The notes below the pieces were generated by a model. It was not told the DNA's origin. It worked only from the letters and a program-made list of their open reading frames with translations, and ran no database searches. A stretch of 64,000 nucleotides of DNA. It comes from Variovorax sp. OK212 (GTDB lineage: Bacteria > Pseudomonadota > Gammaproteobacteria > Burkholderiales > Burkholderiaceae_C). The stretch is taken from assembly GCF_900112425.1 (NCBI RefSeq), contig NZ_FOLP01000001.1, positions 844,082-908,081 of the forward strand, given 5' to 3'. A program made the translations under genes and the position numbers. Positions 44,503 through 52,655 of the stretch are shown here, one piece after another; the first letter of the stretch is position 1, and each line of letters begins with the position of its first letter.

Positions 44503-44880
44503 TCAGCTCTCGCGCCAGGCCACGCCGTCGAAGCGGCCGCCCGCGCTGGCGAAGAAGTGCACGACGGCGTCGTGGCAGCGCGGCAGCCCGATGCACCACG
44601 CGAGCGGGTATTCGTCGACCTGGCCGTTGGACAGCGTGTAGTGCGCAACGCCGTCGCGCGCGGTGTCGCCTTCGGAGGTGAAGCCGGGGTCGCCCGGGTG
44701 GCGCAGGTGCATGAGCCAGGCGTCGGGGCCGCTGCGCAGCATGCACAGCGAGGGGCCGTCGGGCACGCACAGCCAGAGTTCGTAGTGCGGCAGATCGGCG
44801 TCGAAGCGGGCGAGGGCGGTGCGCAGGGCCTGTGGCGAGGCGACGGCGCGGAGTTCGCCGTTGAGGGTGACGTCGATCAC
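44503..44880 (-). CDS. Imm1-like immunity protein, no toxin nearby
   Basis: 125 aa. The pattern fits the Imm1 family of deaminase-toxin immunity proteins: 'HYELWLCVPDGPSLCMLRSG', 'DAWLMHLRHPGDPGFTSEGD', 'VAHYTLSNGQVDEYPLAWCI' and the closing 'VVHFFASAGGRFDGVAW'. The GTG start at 44880 was chosen: it lies 20 bp after the DUF2277 stop, whereas the longer frame (to 44928) would overlap that gene. No polymorphic toxin or secretion gene is adjacent, so it would be an orphan immunity gene. Assignment rests on pattern memory. Confidence 0.6.
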   Translation of the reverse strand: MIDVTLNGELRAVASPQALRTALARFDADLPHYELWLCVPDGPSLCMLRSGPDAWLMHLRHPGDPGFTSEGDTARDGVAHYTLSNGQVDEYPLAWCIGLPRCHDAVVHFFASAGGRFDGVAWRES

Positions 44881-44899
44881 GTCCCAGTCACGCCTTGGG

Positions 44900-45175
44900 T
44901 CACGCGGTGCTGCCGAAGCGCACCGCATTGCGCGCCTTCGCCCGCTCGGCCTCTGCCTCGCGGTCGCGCGGCTCGGCGGTGGTCACCAGCGATTCGAGCA
45001 GCCGCGCGGCGGTGGCGGTCACTTCTTCGACCGCGCGCTCGAAGGCTTCCTCGTTGGCGCGCGACGGCACGCTGAAGCCGCTGAGCTTGCGCACGAACTG
45101 CAGCGCGGCGGCGCGGATCTCCTGCTCGGTGGCGGGCGGTTCGAAGTTGTAGAGGGTCTTGATGCTGCGGCACAT
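44900..45175 (-). CDS. DUF2277 protein
   Basis: 91 aa. Begins with the nearly invariant family start 'MCRSIKTLYNFEPPATEQEI' and continues 'RAAALQFVRKLSGFSVPSRA', 'NEEAFERAVEEVTATAARLL'. Small cytoplasmic helical protein of unknown function, widespread in bacteria. ATG 45175. Located 35 bp after the acetyltransferase gene on the same strand and 20 bp before the Imm1-like gene. Confidence 0.92.
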   Translation of the reverse strand: MCRSIKTLYNFEPPATEQEIRAAALQFVRKLSGFSVPSRANEEAFERAVEEVTATAARLLESLVTTAEPRDREAEAERAKARNAVRFGSTA

Positions 45176-45210
45176 GGGCGCTCTCCGTTCGGCGACGACG
45201 TGCGCCCAGT

Positions 45211-45702
45211 CTAGCGAAGCAGCGCCATCGCGTGGGCGTCGTGGTAGACGCCGTCGATCAGCGTGGCGCGGCGCTGCACGCCCTCGTGCGCGAAGCCGAA
45301 GCGCTCGTACAGCGCCTTGGCGTTCAGGTTGTCCGCGCGCACCGACAGCTCGATGCGCGTGAGCCCGCGCGCCCACGACCTGTCGATGGCGGCCTGCAGC
45401 AGCCGCGCGCCCAGTCCCTGGTGGCGCGCCTCGGGCAGCAGCGCGATGCCCAGCAGCCCGATGTGGGCACGCGACTGGCCGAACACCGGCGACACGTCGC
45501 ACCAGCCGACCACTCGCGCGCCGTCGAGTGCCACCACATGCGGGAAGCCGGCTTCGATCAAGCCGCGGTAGAACGCGACCGACCGCTCCAGCGGCGGCGC
45601 CTGCATGAGCGCAAGGTACTTGTGCTCGCGCGCCACGATGTCGAGCGCGCGGTGCAGGCTCTCGAAGTGCGACTCGTGCGTCGGAACGATCTCGTGGCTC
45701 AT
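45211..45702 (-). CDS. GNAT acetyltransferase
   Basis: 163 aa. Acetyl-CoA-binding motif A is 'GLLGIALLPEARHQGLGARL' and motif B 'LNAKALYERFGFAHEGVQRR'; the N terminus 'HFESLHRALDIVAREHKYLA' is typical of amino-group acetyltransferases resembling phosphinothricin/GNAT L-amino-acid types. Its ATG overlaps the stop of the next upstream acetyltransferase by 4 bp (ATGA), implying translational coupling. Substrate unknown. Confidence 0.9.
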   Translation of the reverse strand: MSHEIVPTHESHFESLHRALDIVAREHKYLALMQAPPLERSVAFYRGLIEAGFPHVVALDGARVVGWCDVSPVFGQSRAHIGLLGIALLPEARHQGLGARLLQAAIDRSWARGLTRIELSVRADNLNAKALYERFGFAHEGVQRRATLIDGVYHDAHAMALLR

Positions 45703-46316
45703 GCCGTGCGCTTCTGCAAGACTGTGCCGCCCCCCGCAGCCAGCCGCTCTTCGAGCTGCGCCTTCACCTGCGGCCACTCGTCGTCGATGATGCTGAAGCG
45801 CACCGAGTTGCGCTTGCGCCCGTCCGGCATGATGCGCTCGTTGCGCACGACGCCTTCCTGCTTCGCGCCCAGCCGCAGGATGGCCGCGCGCGACTTCGCA
45901 TTGATCTCGTCGGTGGTGAGCTGCACGCGCACGCACCGCAGTTCCTCGAACGCATGGCGCAGCATCAGGAACTTCGCCTCGGTGTTCACGAAGGTCTTCT
46001 GCCACGACGCCGCGATCCAGGTGCTGCCGATTTCCAGCTTGCGGTTGATGCGGTCGATCTTCCAGAAACGCGTGGAGCCGATGACCTGGCTCGTTTCGCG
46101 CAGCACGGTGGCGAAGGGCATCACGGTGCCGGCGGCCTGGCCGGCCAGCGCGTTGCCGACGTAGGCATCGACCGTGTCGGCGGATGGAACCACGGTGAAC
46201 GGGAGGCTCCAGAGTTCGCCGTCGGCAGCGGCGGCAACCAGTGCCGCCGCGTCGGCGGCGAGCAGCGGGCGCAGGAGAAGGCGGGGGCCGGTGAGCGAGG
46301 GTGGCGCGAGGGACAT
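45699..46316 (-). CDS. RimJ/RimL-type acetyltransferase
   Basis: A 205-aa GNAT of the RimL group: 'LTGPRLLLRPLLAADAAALV', 'QVIGSTRFWKIDRINRKLEI', 'GSTWIAASWQKTFVNTEAKF', 'LMLRHAFEELRCVRVQLTTD' and 'INAKSRAAILRLGAKQEGVV'. Members N-acetylate protein N termini, amino acids or antibiotics. ATG 46316. Its stop overlaps the start of the second GNAT gene, so the pair is produced together. Confidence 0.9.
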   Translation of the reverse strand: MSLAPPSLTGPRLLLRPLLAADAAALVAAAADGELWSLPFTVVPSADTVDAYVGNALAGQAAGTVMPFATVLRETSQVIGSTRFWKIDRINRKLEIGSTWIAASWQKTFVNTEAKFLMLRHAFEELRCVRVQLTTDEINAKSRAAILRLGAKQEGVVRNERIMPDGRKRNSVRFSIIDDEWPQVKAQLEERLAAGGGTVLQKRTA

Positions 46317-46369
46317 GGGCGAAACGATAGCCGATGACGGAACGGGCCCGTCACCGGCCTTCGCTTCGT

Positions 46370-47713
46370 TCAGCCGAAACGCAGCACCGGCTCCACGGCC
46401 AGCGCCACCGCGGCCAGGCGCGCGTCGTCGCCGCGCACCGACGACAGCATGAGCCCCACCGGCAGTTCGCCCGGCGCGTGGCAGGGCAGGCTGAAGGCGC
46501 AGCCGTCGAGCAGGTTGATGGCGAAGGTGTTGCGCAGCAGCAGGCCGTTGGCCTTGAAGAAGGCCGCGTCTTCCGCCAGCGCCGCGATGGGCGGCGCGAC
46601 GATCGGCACGGTCGGGCACACGAGCGCGTCGAAGCCCTCGATGGCGCGCTCCACGCGGCCGATCCAGTCGCGGCGGCGGTCCTGCATGGCGATGTAGTCG
46701 GCGGCGCGCACCTCGGTGCCCAGCGCGATGCGCGCGGCCACGCGGGCGTCGAAGCCCTCGCGTTTGGCCGCGAAGCGTTCGCGGTGCACGGCCGATGCTT
46801 CGACGGGCGAGAAGCCGCCGGGCGCGTTGACGGTGGCGATCTCCGCCAGCTCGGCCAGCGTGATGTCGACCACCTGCGCGCCCGCGGCCGACAGCGCCTT
46901 CAGCGCGCGGTCGAAGGCCAGCGCCACGGCCGGCTCGATGTCGTCGAACATCAGCGTGCGCGGCACGGCCAGCCGCATGCCCTGCAGGGGGCGGCGGCGC
47001 ACGGCGAGCGGCGCATCGGCAATGGCCGCGTCGGCGACCAGGCAGTCTTCCACGCTGCGCGCCATGGCGCACACCGTGTCGAGCGAGCGCGCCAGCTCGA
47101 AAGCACCGGTGCGCGGCACGCGCGACTGCGTGCTCTTGAAGCCCACCAGCCCGCACAGCGCGGCCGGAATGCGGATGGAGCCGCCCGTGTCCGAGCCCAG
47201 CCCGGCCACGGCAAGGCCCAGCGCCACCGACACCGCCGCACCGGACGACGAACCGCCCGGAATGCGCGGCGTGGCCGCATCGGCCGGGTTGCGCGGCGTG
47301 CCGTGGTGCGGGTTGATGCCCACGCCGGAGAACGCGAACTCGGTCATGTTGGTCTTGCCCACGATGGCCGCGCCCTGCGTGCGAAGGCGCGCCACGGCCA
47401 CGGCGTCGTGCGCGGCCGGCGGCTCGCCGGCGCACACGGCGGAGCCGGCCATGGTGGTTTCGCCGGCCACGTCGCAGAGGTCTTTCACCGACACGGGCAG
47501 GCCGGCGAGCGCGGGGAGCTCGACGCCGGCCTTGCGCGCTGCGTCGGCATGGCGCGCCGCGGCGCGCGCGGCATCGGCGTACACACGGGTGAACACGTGT
47601 GCCGCGGCGGGCTGCGAGGCCGCGTCGAGCACCTGGTCGATCAGCGCCTCGTGCGACAGCTCGCCCCTGGCGATGCGCGCGCGCAGTTCGGAAATGGTGA
47701 AGCCGCCGTTCAT
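46370..47713 (-). CDS. Amidase-signature hydrolase (AtzF/allophanate hydrolase-like)
   Basis: 447 aa. Ser-Ser-Lys catalytic triad of the amidase signature family: Lys in 'PVSVKDLCDVAGETTMAGSA', and the Gly/Ser stretch 'IPGGSSSGAAVSVALGLAVA' with 'GLGSDTGGSIRIPAALCGLV' (cis-Ser and Ser). The C-terminal half is 'VCPTVPIVAPPIA'. Length matches the AtzF amidase domain without the extra C-terminal domain. ATG 47713 shares one base with the stop of the DUF2848 gene, so they are tightly coupled. Substrate unknown; a breakdown product generated by its operon partners is likely. Confidence 0.9.
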   Translation of the reverse strand: MNGGFTISELRARIARGELSHEALIDQVLDAASQPAAAHVFTRVYADAARAAARHADAARKAGVELPALAGLPVSVKDLCDVAGETTMAGSAVCAGEPPAAHDAVAVARLRTQGAAIVGKTNMTEFAFSGVGINPHHGTPRNPADAATPRIPGGSSSGAAVSVALGLAVAGLGSDTGGSIRIPAALCGLVGFKSTQSRVPRTGAFELARSLDTVCAMARSVEDCLVADAAIADAPLAVRRRPLQGMRLAVPRTLMFDDIEPAVALAFDRALKALSAAGAQVVDITLAELAEIATVNAPGGFSPVEASAVHRERFAAKREGFDARVAARIALGTEVRAADYIAMQDRRRDWIGRVERAIEGFDALVCPTVPIVAPPIAALAEDAAFFKANGLLLRNTFAINLLDGCAFSLPCHAPGELPVGLMLSSVRGDDARLAAVALAVEPVLRFG

Positions 47714-48447
47714 CACGCCACCACCGGCAGTGCCTGCACCGCATAGCGATGCACGATGCGGCGCTGCAGCTTCGGGTCGTGCAGCTCGATCTCCATCTGC
47801 GTGGCCGGGCGGATGCCTTCGCCCTTGGCGTTGGGCAGCGCGCCCAGCGTGCCGCAGGTCATGAAGAGGCCTTCGGGCGCGGCGCCGGCGCCGGGCATGC
47901 CGTCGCGCAGCGCGGCCAGCGGGTGGATCGAAGCGAGCGTGCCGCGCTGGTAGTCGACCCAGCGGCCGTCTTCCAGGATGCGCGAGCGCAGCTCCAGCGT
48001 GTCCTGGTGCGACTGCACGTCGCTCCAGCGCCAGGCCGTCTCGGCCACGGGCTTGGCGCACATCTGCTTGGACACGGCCACCGAGTAGCTCTCCACCTGG
48101 CGGTCGGTGTGGTCCGAGGCCACGCTCAGCCACCACTCGCCCTGCGAGAAGAAGAACACGGGCTCGGCTTCGCCGGAGCTCTGTTCGCCCAGGGCCTCGA
48201 TGGCGGGCGATTGCGTCAGCAGCTGGGCCGCCACGCGGTAGTACAGCGGCACGCTCGACGGGCGCGGCACGCCGATGGCGGCCAGCTCCTCGATGTGGTG
48301 CTCGATGGCCGCGGTGTCGCGGCCGGTCCAGCCCGCCACCACCAGCGCGCGGGGCGCGACGGTGTGCAGGGCGGTGGAGCGCGTGCCGTCGGCGGCGACG
48401 CTCTCGCAGGCGAAGTTCAGGCGTTGCATGGTCGTTTCGATGTGCAT
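47713..48447 (-). CDS. DUF2848 protein
   Basis: 244 aa, matching the DUF2848 family. Characteristic parts: 'LVVAGWTGRDTAAIEHHIEE', 'LAAIGVPRPSSVPLYYRVAA', 'GEWWLSVASDHTDRQVESYS', 'VAVSKQMCAKPVAETAWRWS' and 'MTCGTLGALP'. The family is thought to resemble fumarylacetoacetate hydrolases in fold; the reaction is unproven. ATG 48447 has GGAG 7 nt upstream and lies 1 bp after the MFS stop. Always seen here with transporter and amidase, so likely an enzyme of the same small pathway. Confidence 0.86.
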   Translation of the reverse strand: MHIETTMQRLNFACESVAADGTRSTALHTVAPRALVVAGWTGRDTAAIEHHIEELAAIGVPRPSSVPLYYRVAAQLLTQSPAIEALGEQSSGEAEPVFFFSQGEWWLSVASDHTDRQVESYSVAVSKQMCAKPVAETAWRWSDVQSHQDTLELRSRILEDGRWVDYQRGTLASIHPLAALRDGMPGAGAAPEGLFMTCGTLGALPNAKGEGIRPATQMEIELHDPKLQRRIVHRYAVQALPVVA

Positions 48448-48448
48448 C

Positions 48449-49777
48449 TCAGGTCTCCAGCGGGCGCTTGGCGGTTTCGCGGGCCACCACCAGGGCGACC
48501 AGCGTCAGGGCCAGTGCGGCCACCACGTAGAACGACACGGCCAGCGTGCTGCCCCACGACTTGAACAGGCTGGCGATGATCAGCGGCGCGAAGCCGCCGC
48601 CCAGGATGCCGGCCAGCGTGTAGGCCAGCGAGGCGCCCGCATAGCGCACGCGGCCGGGGAACTGCTCGGTCACGAAGGCGGCCTGCGGGCCGTACATCAT
48701 GGCGTGGATCAGCAGGCCGACCACCACCGCCGCGCAGATGGCGACCGGGTGCGCGCTGTCCATCAGCACGAAGAACACGAAGGCCCACACCATGCCCAGC
48801 AGCGCGCCGGCAATGTAGACCGGCCGGCGGCCGATGCGGTCGGACAGCCCGCCGAACCACGGCACCGCAATGGCGTTGCAAGCCGCGCCGATCATCGTGG
48901 CGGTGAGCGCCAGCGGACGCGACAGGTGCAGCACCGTCGTCACGTAGGTCAGCGTGAACACCACCACCAGCGCGTACAGCACGTCGGAGCCGATGCGCGA
49001 GCCGCCGGCCACCAGCAGGCTGCGCCAGTGCTGCGTGAACACTTCCTTGATGGGGGTCTTGGCGGTGGCCTTCTTCTGTTCCATCTCGAGGAACACGGGC
49101 GTCTCGTCCACGCCGCGGCGCAGCCACAGGCCGAACAGCACCAGCGCCACGCTGGAGATCAGCGGCAGGCGCCAGCCCCAGGCCTGGAATTCTTCCGGGC
49201 TCAGCCAGGCCGACACGATGGCGATGAAGCCCGTGCCGATCAGCGTGCCGCACGACGGGCCGACCTGCGTGAACGAGGCGTTGCGCCCGCGCTCGTCGCT
49301 CTTGCCGTGTTCCATCGACAGCAGCACCGCGCCGGCCCATTCGCCGCCGAGCGCCACGCCCTGCACGAAGCGCAAGGCCACCAGCGCCACGGGCGCCCAG
49401 ATGCCCCAGCTCGCGTAGGTGGGCAACAGGCCCATCAGGCCGGTGGAAATGCCCATGATGACCAGCGTGGCCACCAGCACGAAGCGCCGGCCGAGCCGGT
49501 CGCCGAGGTGGCCGAACACCACGCCGCCCAGCGGGCGCGAGATGTAGCCGACCGCGTAGGTCGAGAAGGCCAGGATGGTGCCGGTCAGCGGGTCGAACGA
49601 GGGGAAGAACACCGCGTTGAAGACCAGCGCGGCCATGATGTTGTAGACGGTGAAGTCGTACCACTCCAGCGTGGTGCCGATCGAGCTGGCCATGGCCAGG
49701 CGGCCCATTCTGGGCGCGGCATGCGAAGCGGGCGCTGTGCCCGGCGCGGCCTTGGTGGGAAGAACATGTTCGGTCAT
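48449..49777 (-). CDS. MFS transporter, metabolite:H+ symporter family
   Basis: 442 aa, 12 helices. MHS signatures: 'ASSIGTTLEWYDFTVYNIMA', 'GVVFGHLGDRLGRRFVLVAT', 'FVQGVALGGEWAGAVLLSME' and '[20 protein letters not shown]'. ATG 49777 has AAGG upstream; the longer frame to 49906 is proline-rich and not supported. The gene is between the DUF4286-like and DUF2848 genes and probably imports the substrate of the operon. Confidence 0.93.
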   Translation of the reverse strand: MTEHVLPTKAAPGTAPASHAAPRMGRLAMASSIGTTLEWYDFTVYNIMAALVFNAVFFPSFDPLTGTILAFSTYAVGYISRPLGGVVFGHLGDRLGRRFVLVATLVIMGISTGLMGLLPTYASWGIWAPVALVALRFVQGVALGGEWAGAVLLSMEHGKSDERGRNASFTQVGPSCGTLIGTGFIAIVSAWLSPEEFQAWGWRLPLISSVALVLFGLWLRRGVDETPVFLEMEQKKATAKTPIKEVFTQHWRSLLVAGGSRIGSDVLYALVVVFTLTYVTTVLHLSRPLALTATMIGAACNAIAVPWFGGLSDRIGRRPVYIAGALLGMVWAFVFFVLMDSAHPVAICAAVVVGLLIHAMMYGPQAAFVTEQFPGRVRYAGASLAYTLAGILGGGFAPLIIASLFKSWGSTLAVSFYVVAALALTLVALVVARETAKRPLET

Positions 49778-49814
49778 CGGAATACCTTGGTTCGGTGAAG
49801 ACACGGGGGTCGGG

Positions 49815-50513
49815 TCAGGCCAGCTCGGCCGCGCCCAGCTTCCAGCCGAGTGCGAGCAGCCAGCCGGTGGCGGGGTCGGTGTCGAAGGCGGCGGCCGCCG
49901 TGGCACGGGCGGTGCGCGCGGCGTGGGCGTTGCTGGCTTCGATCACCAGCATCGGCTGCAGCACGCGGCCTTCGGTGGATTCGCGCGGCAGGGGCGTGCT
50001 CAGCGCGGTGTCGGGCACGAGCAGGTACGACTGCACGAAGCCTGCCTGCTCGGCGAGCGCCTGGCCGACGCGTGCGGCATGGGCCGCGAGCGCTTCGGCA
50101 TCGGCCGCCGCGGCCAACGGCAGCACCACGGCATGGCTGCCGCTGCCGAAGCCGGTGACGGCGCGCACGGCGCACACGCGGCGCATCGGCTGGCGCATGC
50201 GGTCCAGGTTGGCGATGGACCAGGGCGTCTGCTTCTCGAACGCGGCGCGGTAGCCGGCGGAGCCGAACACGGCCAGCGATTCGGTGCGGTACAGGCCCAG
50301 GTATCGGCGCCCGCCCTCGAGCGAGGAATAGCGCGCGCCCGACAGGAAACCGGGAATGCGCACGCGCTCTTCCACGTGTTCGCGGTCGTACCAGCGGTTG
50401 TAGTCGGCGTCGTCGGCCGCGTCGACATCGGAGGCGACGAACAGCATGCCGTACACAGCCGGGGCCACGGCCGCGGCGTCGGTGTCAGGGGCGAAAGAGT
50501 CGGAAGTGGTCAT
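49815..50513 (-). CDS. DUF4286-like dimeric alpha/beta-barrel protein
   Basis: 232 aa. Two halves each resemble an EthD/DUF4286-type ferredoxin-like domain: 'YGMLFVASDVDAADDADYNR' and 'WYDREHVEERVRIPGFLSGA' followed by 'RYLGLYRTES', then a second 'AVVLPLAAAADAEALAAHAA' half. The 'WYDREHVEERVRIPGF' stretch is typical of the family. Probably a small monooxygenase- or isomerase-like enzyme or binding protein of the operon; reaction unknown. First structural gene after the LysR regulator. Confidence 0.72.
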   Translation of the reverse strand: MTTSDSFAPDTDAAAVAPAVYGMLFVASDVDAADDADYNRWYDREHVEERVRIPGFLSGARYSSLEGGRRYLGLYRTESLAVFGSAGYRAAFEKQTPWSIANLDRMRQPMRRVCAVRAVTGFGSGSHAVVLPLAAAADAEALAAHAARVGQALAEQAGFVQSYLLVPDTALSTPLPRESTEGRVLQPMLVIEASNAHAARTARATAAAAFDTDPATGWLLALGWKLGAAELA

Positions 50514-50630
50514 GGCGGCGGAGGAGCGGGCGGGCCTTCGAAAAATGAAGGCGCGATCTTCCGTCGCAGGGTGCTGCTGTCACAAACGAGTTTTTCTGGG
50601 CGATAGCCACAAGAATTACTGGCCCCTTCC

Positions 50631-50666
50631 TGGGGCGGAAACGCCCCAATTCGAGGGTTAACCCTC
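50631..50666. terminator. Two dyads at the 3' end of the LysR gene
   Basis: GAGGGTTAACCCTC (50653-50666) is a perfect 14-bp palindrome that includes the LysR stop codon. Immediately beyond it lies TGGGGCG-GAAA-CGCCCCA (50631-50648), a perfect 7-bp stem. Read on the minus strand they follow the LysR coding end; there is no T-tract, so this may be an RNA 3'-end structure or a regulator site for the operon below. Confidence 0.5.
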
Positions 50667-51575
50667 TGAAGCCCCGCTCCAGGTTGGTGCGATTGCAGAG
50701 GTCGTGAACTGGTCGGAGGCCCGGCAGGCCAGTTCGGCCACGAGCCGGATGGCGTCGGAGTCGGCCGCTTCCAGATGGCTCACCACCAGCCGTTGCGGCG
50801 AGATGAGCGCGTCGCACGCGATGATGCGAACGTCGCCGCTGGCCACGTACTCGTACACCGGCGGCAGCGGCACCAGCGCGTTGCCGAAACCGGCCTTCAC
50901 CAGCCGCGCCAGCGCGGAGATCGAACTCACGCAGTGCACCTTGCCCAGCGGAATGCCCACCGCGCGGTACAGGTTCTTCAGCGCCTCGTGCGGTTGCGAG
51001 CCCGGGCTCATGGTCAGCACGGGCTGGCGCAGCAGCTGGTCGACGGTCTGCGTGGCCTCGGCGCCTTGCGGGCCGACCCAGCCCATGGGCATGGGCAGGC
51101 AGGGCGTGCTCACGATGCCCGCGCCGGCGATGTGGTCGGTCTGCAGCGCGATGTCCAGCGCGCCTTCGCGCAGGCCGCGGTGCAGCGCCAGCGTGGTCTC
51201 GGAGGTCAGTTGCACCTCGATGCCCGGGTAGGTGGAGCGCAGGTTGGTGAGAAAGCCCAGCAGCCAGGTGTGCACCACGGTCTCGATGGCGCCGATGCGC
51301 ACCAGCCCCAGCAGGTCTTCGCGCGGGCGCCCCAGCGAGACGATTTCGCGGCGCAGTTCGAGCAGCCGCTCGCCGTAGTCCATGAGCCGCACGCCCACCG
51401 GCGTGAGCCGCAGCTCGCGCGCATCGCGCTCGAACAGGCGCGCGCCGATGTCTTCTTCGAGCGAGGCGACGCGGTTGGACACCGCCGCCTGCGTGATGTG
51501 GAGCCGGTCGCTGGCCGCGCGGAAGCTGCCGAGGCGTGCGGCCCAGAGGAAGGCTTCGACAAATCTTGTATTCAT
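50658..51575 (-). CDS. LysR-family regulator of the amidase operon
   Basis: 305 aa. HTH 'FVEAFLWAARLGSFRAASDR', 'LHITQAAVSNRVASLEEDIG', 'ARLFERDARELRLTPVGVRL'. Effector domain from about residue 92 ('VRIGAIETVVHTWLLGFLTN'). ATG 51575. Encoded upstream of and on the same strand as DUF4286-like, MFS, DUF2848 and amidase genes, with a 144-bp gap holding two dyads. It most likely controls that operon. Confidence 0.93.
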   Translation of the reverse strand: MNTRFVEAFLWAARLGSFRAASDRLHITQAAVSNRVASLEEDIGARLFERDARELRLTPVGVRLMDYGERLLELRREIVSLGRPREDLLGLVRIGAIETVVHTWLLGFLTNLRSTYPGIEVQLTSETTLALHRGLREGALDIALQTDHIAGAGIVSTPCLPMPMGWVGPQGAEATQTVDQLLRQPVLTMSPGSQPHEALKNLYRAVGIPLGKVHCVSSISALARLVKAGFGNALVPLPPVYEYVASGDVRIIACDALISPQRLVVSHLEAADSDAIRLVAELACRASDQFTTSAIAPTWSGASEG

Positions 51576-51661
51576 GAGGGCACCTGCGGGGCATTTTGCC
51601 GGTATTCATGCCGGCACTGCATTGCCTTGCATTGCGTTGCGTGGCGCAGGGGCCCGCGGGG

Positions 51662-52513
51662 TTACAGCGCGCCCAGATCGGCCAGCAGCGCACGGCCGAT
51701 GGTCAGGCGCTTGGGCGCGTCGTCGTCGCTGTGCATGTCGAGGTTGAGCGCGAAGCTCTTCACGCCCCCTTGCGCATCGGCGACCCAGCCCACCCACCAG
51801 CCCATCGACACCGGCGGCTTGTGGTACCAGCCGGTCTTGGCATGCAGCGCGTGCGTGGCGGTCTTCTCGACGAGGGTGATGTCGTGCACCATCTCCTGCG
51901 CGCGCGCCGACAGCGGCAGCTGCTTCAGGGCCAGCTGCGCCAGAAAGCGCGCCTGCTCGATGGCCGAGATCTTCAGCGGGCCGTCGAGCCAGAAGCGGTC
52001 GACCGCCGGGCCCAGCGCCTCGTTGCCGTAGTGCAGCCGTGCGATCCATTCGTTCATGCGCGCCATGCCGATGCGGCGCGCCACGCCCTGGTACACCGGC
52101 AGGTTCGACACGCGGATGGCGTCGCGCAGGTTCATGTCGCGTTCCCATTCCTTGCGGCGCTGGGGTTTGCCGCCGCAGGGCAGCACCTCGTCGATGTCCT
52201 TCACCGCGCCGGTCTCCAGTGCGATCAGGCTGTTGGGAATCTTGTAGGTCGAGGCGGGAACGAAGCGCTGGGCCGCGCGCTTGCCGTTGACCACCGTGAG
52301 CTTCGACGTGGCGGTGTCGAGCAGCGCGAAGGTGCCGGGCGTGCCCGCGGCGGTGAAGTGGCGGGCGAGGTCCGCGCGTTCTTCGATGGCGGCGTCGGGC
52401 GTGGCGCCCGCGTGGGCGAAGCCGGCGTGCCACGAGGCGGCGAATGCGGCGGCGGCGCTGCCGCCGCGCACCAGCAGGGCGCGGCGTTGCTGGTCGGGTC
52501 TGGAAGAAAGCAT
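51662..52513 (-). CDS. Class D (OXA-type) beta-lactamase
   Basis: 283 aa. A periplasmic serine beta-lactamase opening the beta-lactam ring. Class D motifs: Ser88-T-Y-Lys91 (Lys is carboxylated in the family), SxV position S136-N137-L138, YGN 162-164, KTG 226-228, and 'RFWLDGPLKIS' as in known OXA enzymes. The N terminus has a twin-arginine 'QRRALLVRG' followed by a hydrophobic segment and cleavage near 'GFAHA', suggesting Tat export. The third residue of the SxV motif is Leu instead of Val. ATG 52513. No mobile element or other resistance gene is next to it, so it looks chromosomal and native. Spectrum cannot be predicted. Confidence 0.93.
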   Translation of the reverse strand: MLSSRPDQQRRALLVRGGSAAAAFAASWHAGFAHAGATPDAAIEERADLARHFTAAGTPGTFALLDTATSKLTVVNGKRAAQRFVPASTYKIPNSLIALETGAVKDIDEVLPCGGKPQRRKEWERDMNLRDAIRVSNLPVYQGVARRIGMARMNEWIARLHYGNEALGPAVDRFWLDGPLKISAIEQARFLAQLALKQLPLSARAQEMVHDITLVEKTATHALHAKTGWYHKPPVSMGWWVGWVADAQGGVKSFALNLDMHSDDDAPKRLTIGRALLADLGAL

Positions 52514-52655
52514 GGCGTGAAAAGCGGGTGCGCAAGTGATGACGCCGCGAATCATCCGGCGGGCCGCGCGCAAGGACAACGCGGGCGGCGGTGCGCATCG
52601 TCACCGCCGTAACCGGCGTAACCGCCGCGCTGGCCGTGGACGGGACGGCGTCGGG

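Noticed and set aside
45699..47744. Possible 681-aa amidase-acetyltransferase fusion
   Set aside because: The first two thirds are out of frame with the amidase and low-complexity; the acetyltransferase has its own start at 46316.
51606..51645. Repetitive TTGCATTGC/TTGCGTTGCG words between the LysR and beta-lactamase genes
   Set aside because: Short, irregular and degenerate; no consistent unit length, so not listed as a repeat.
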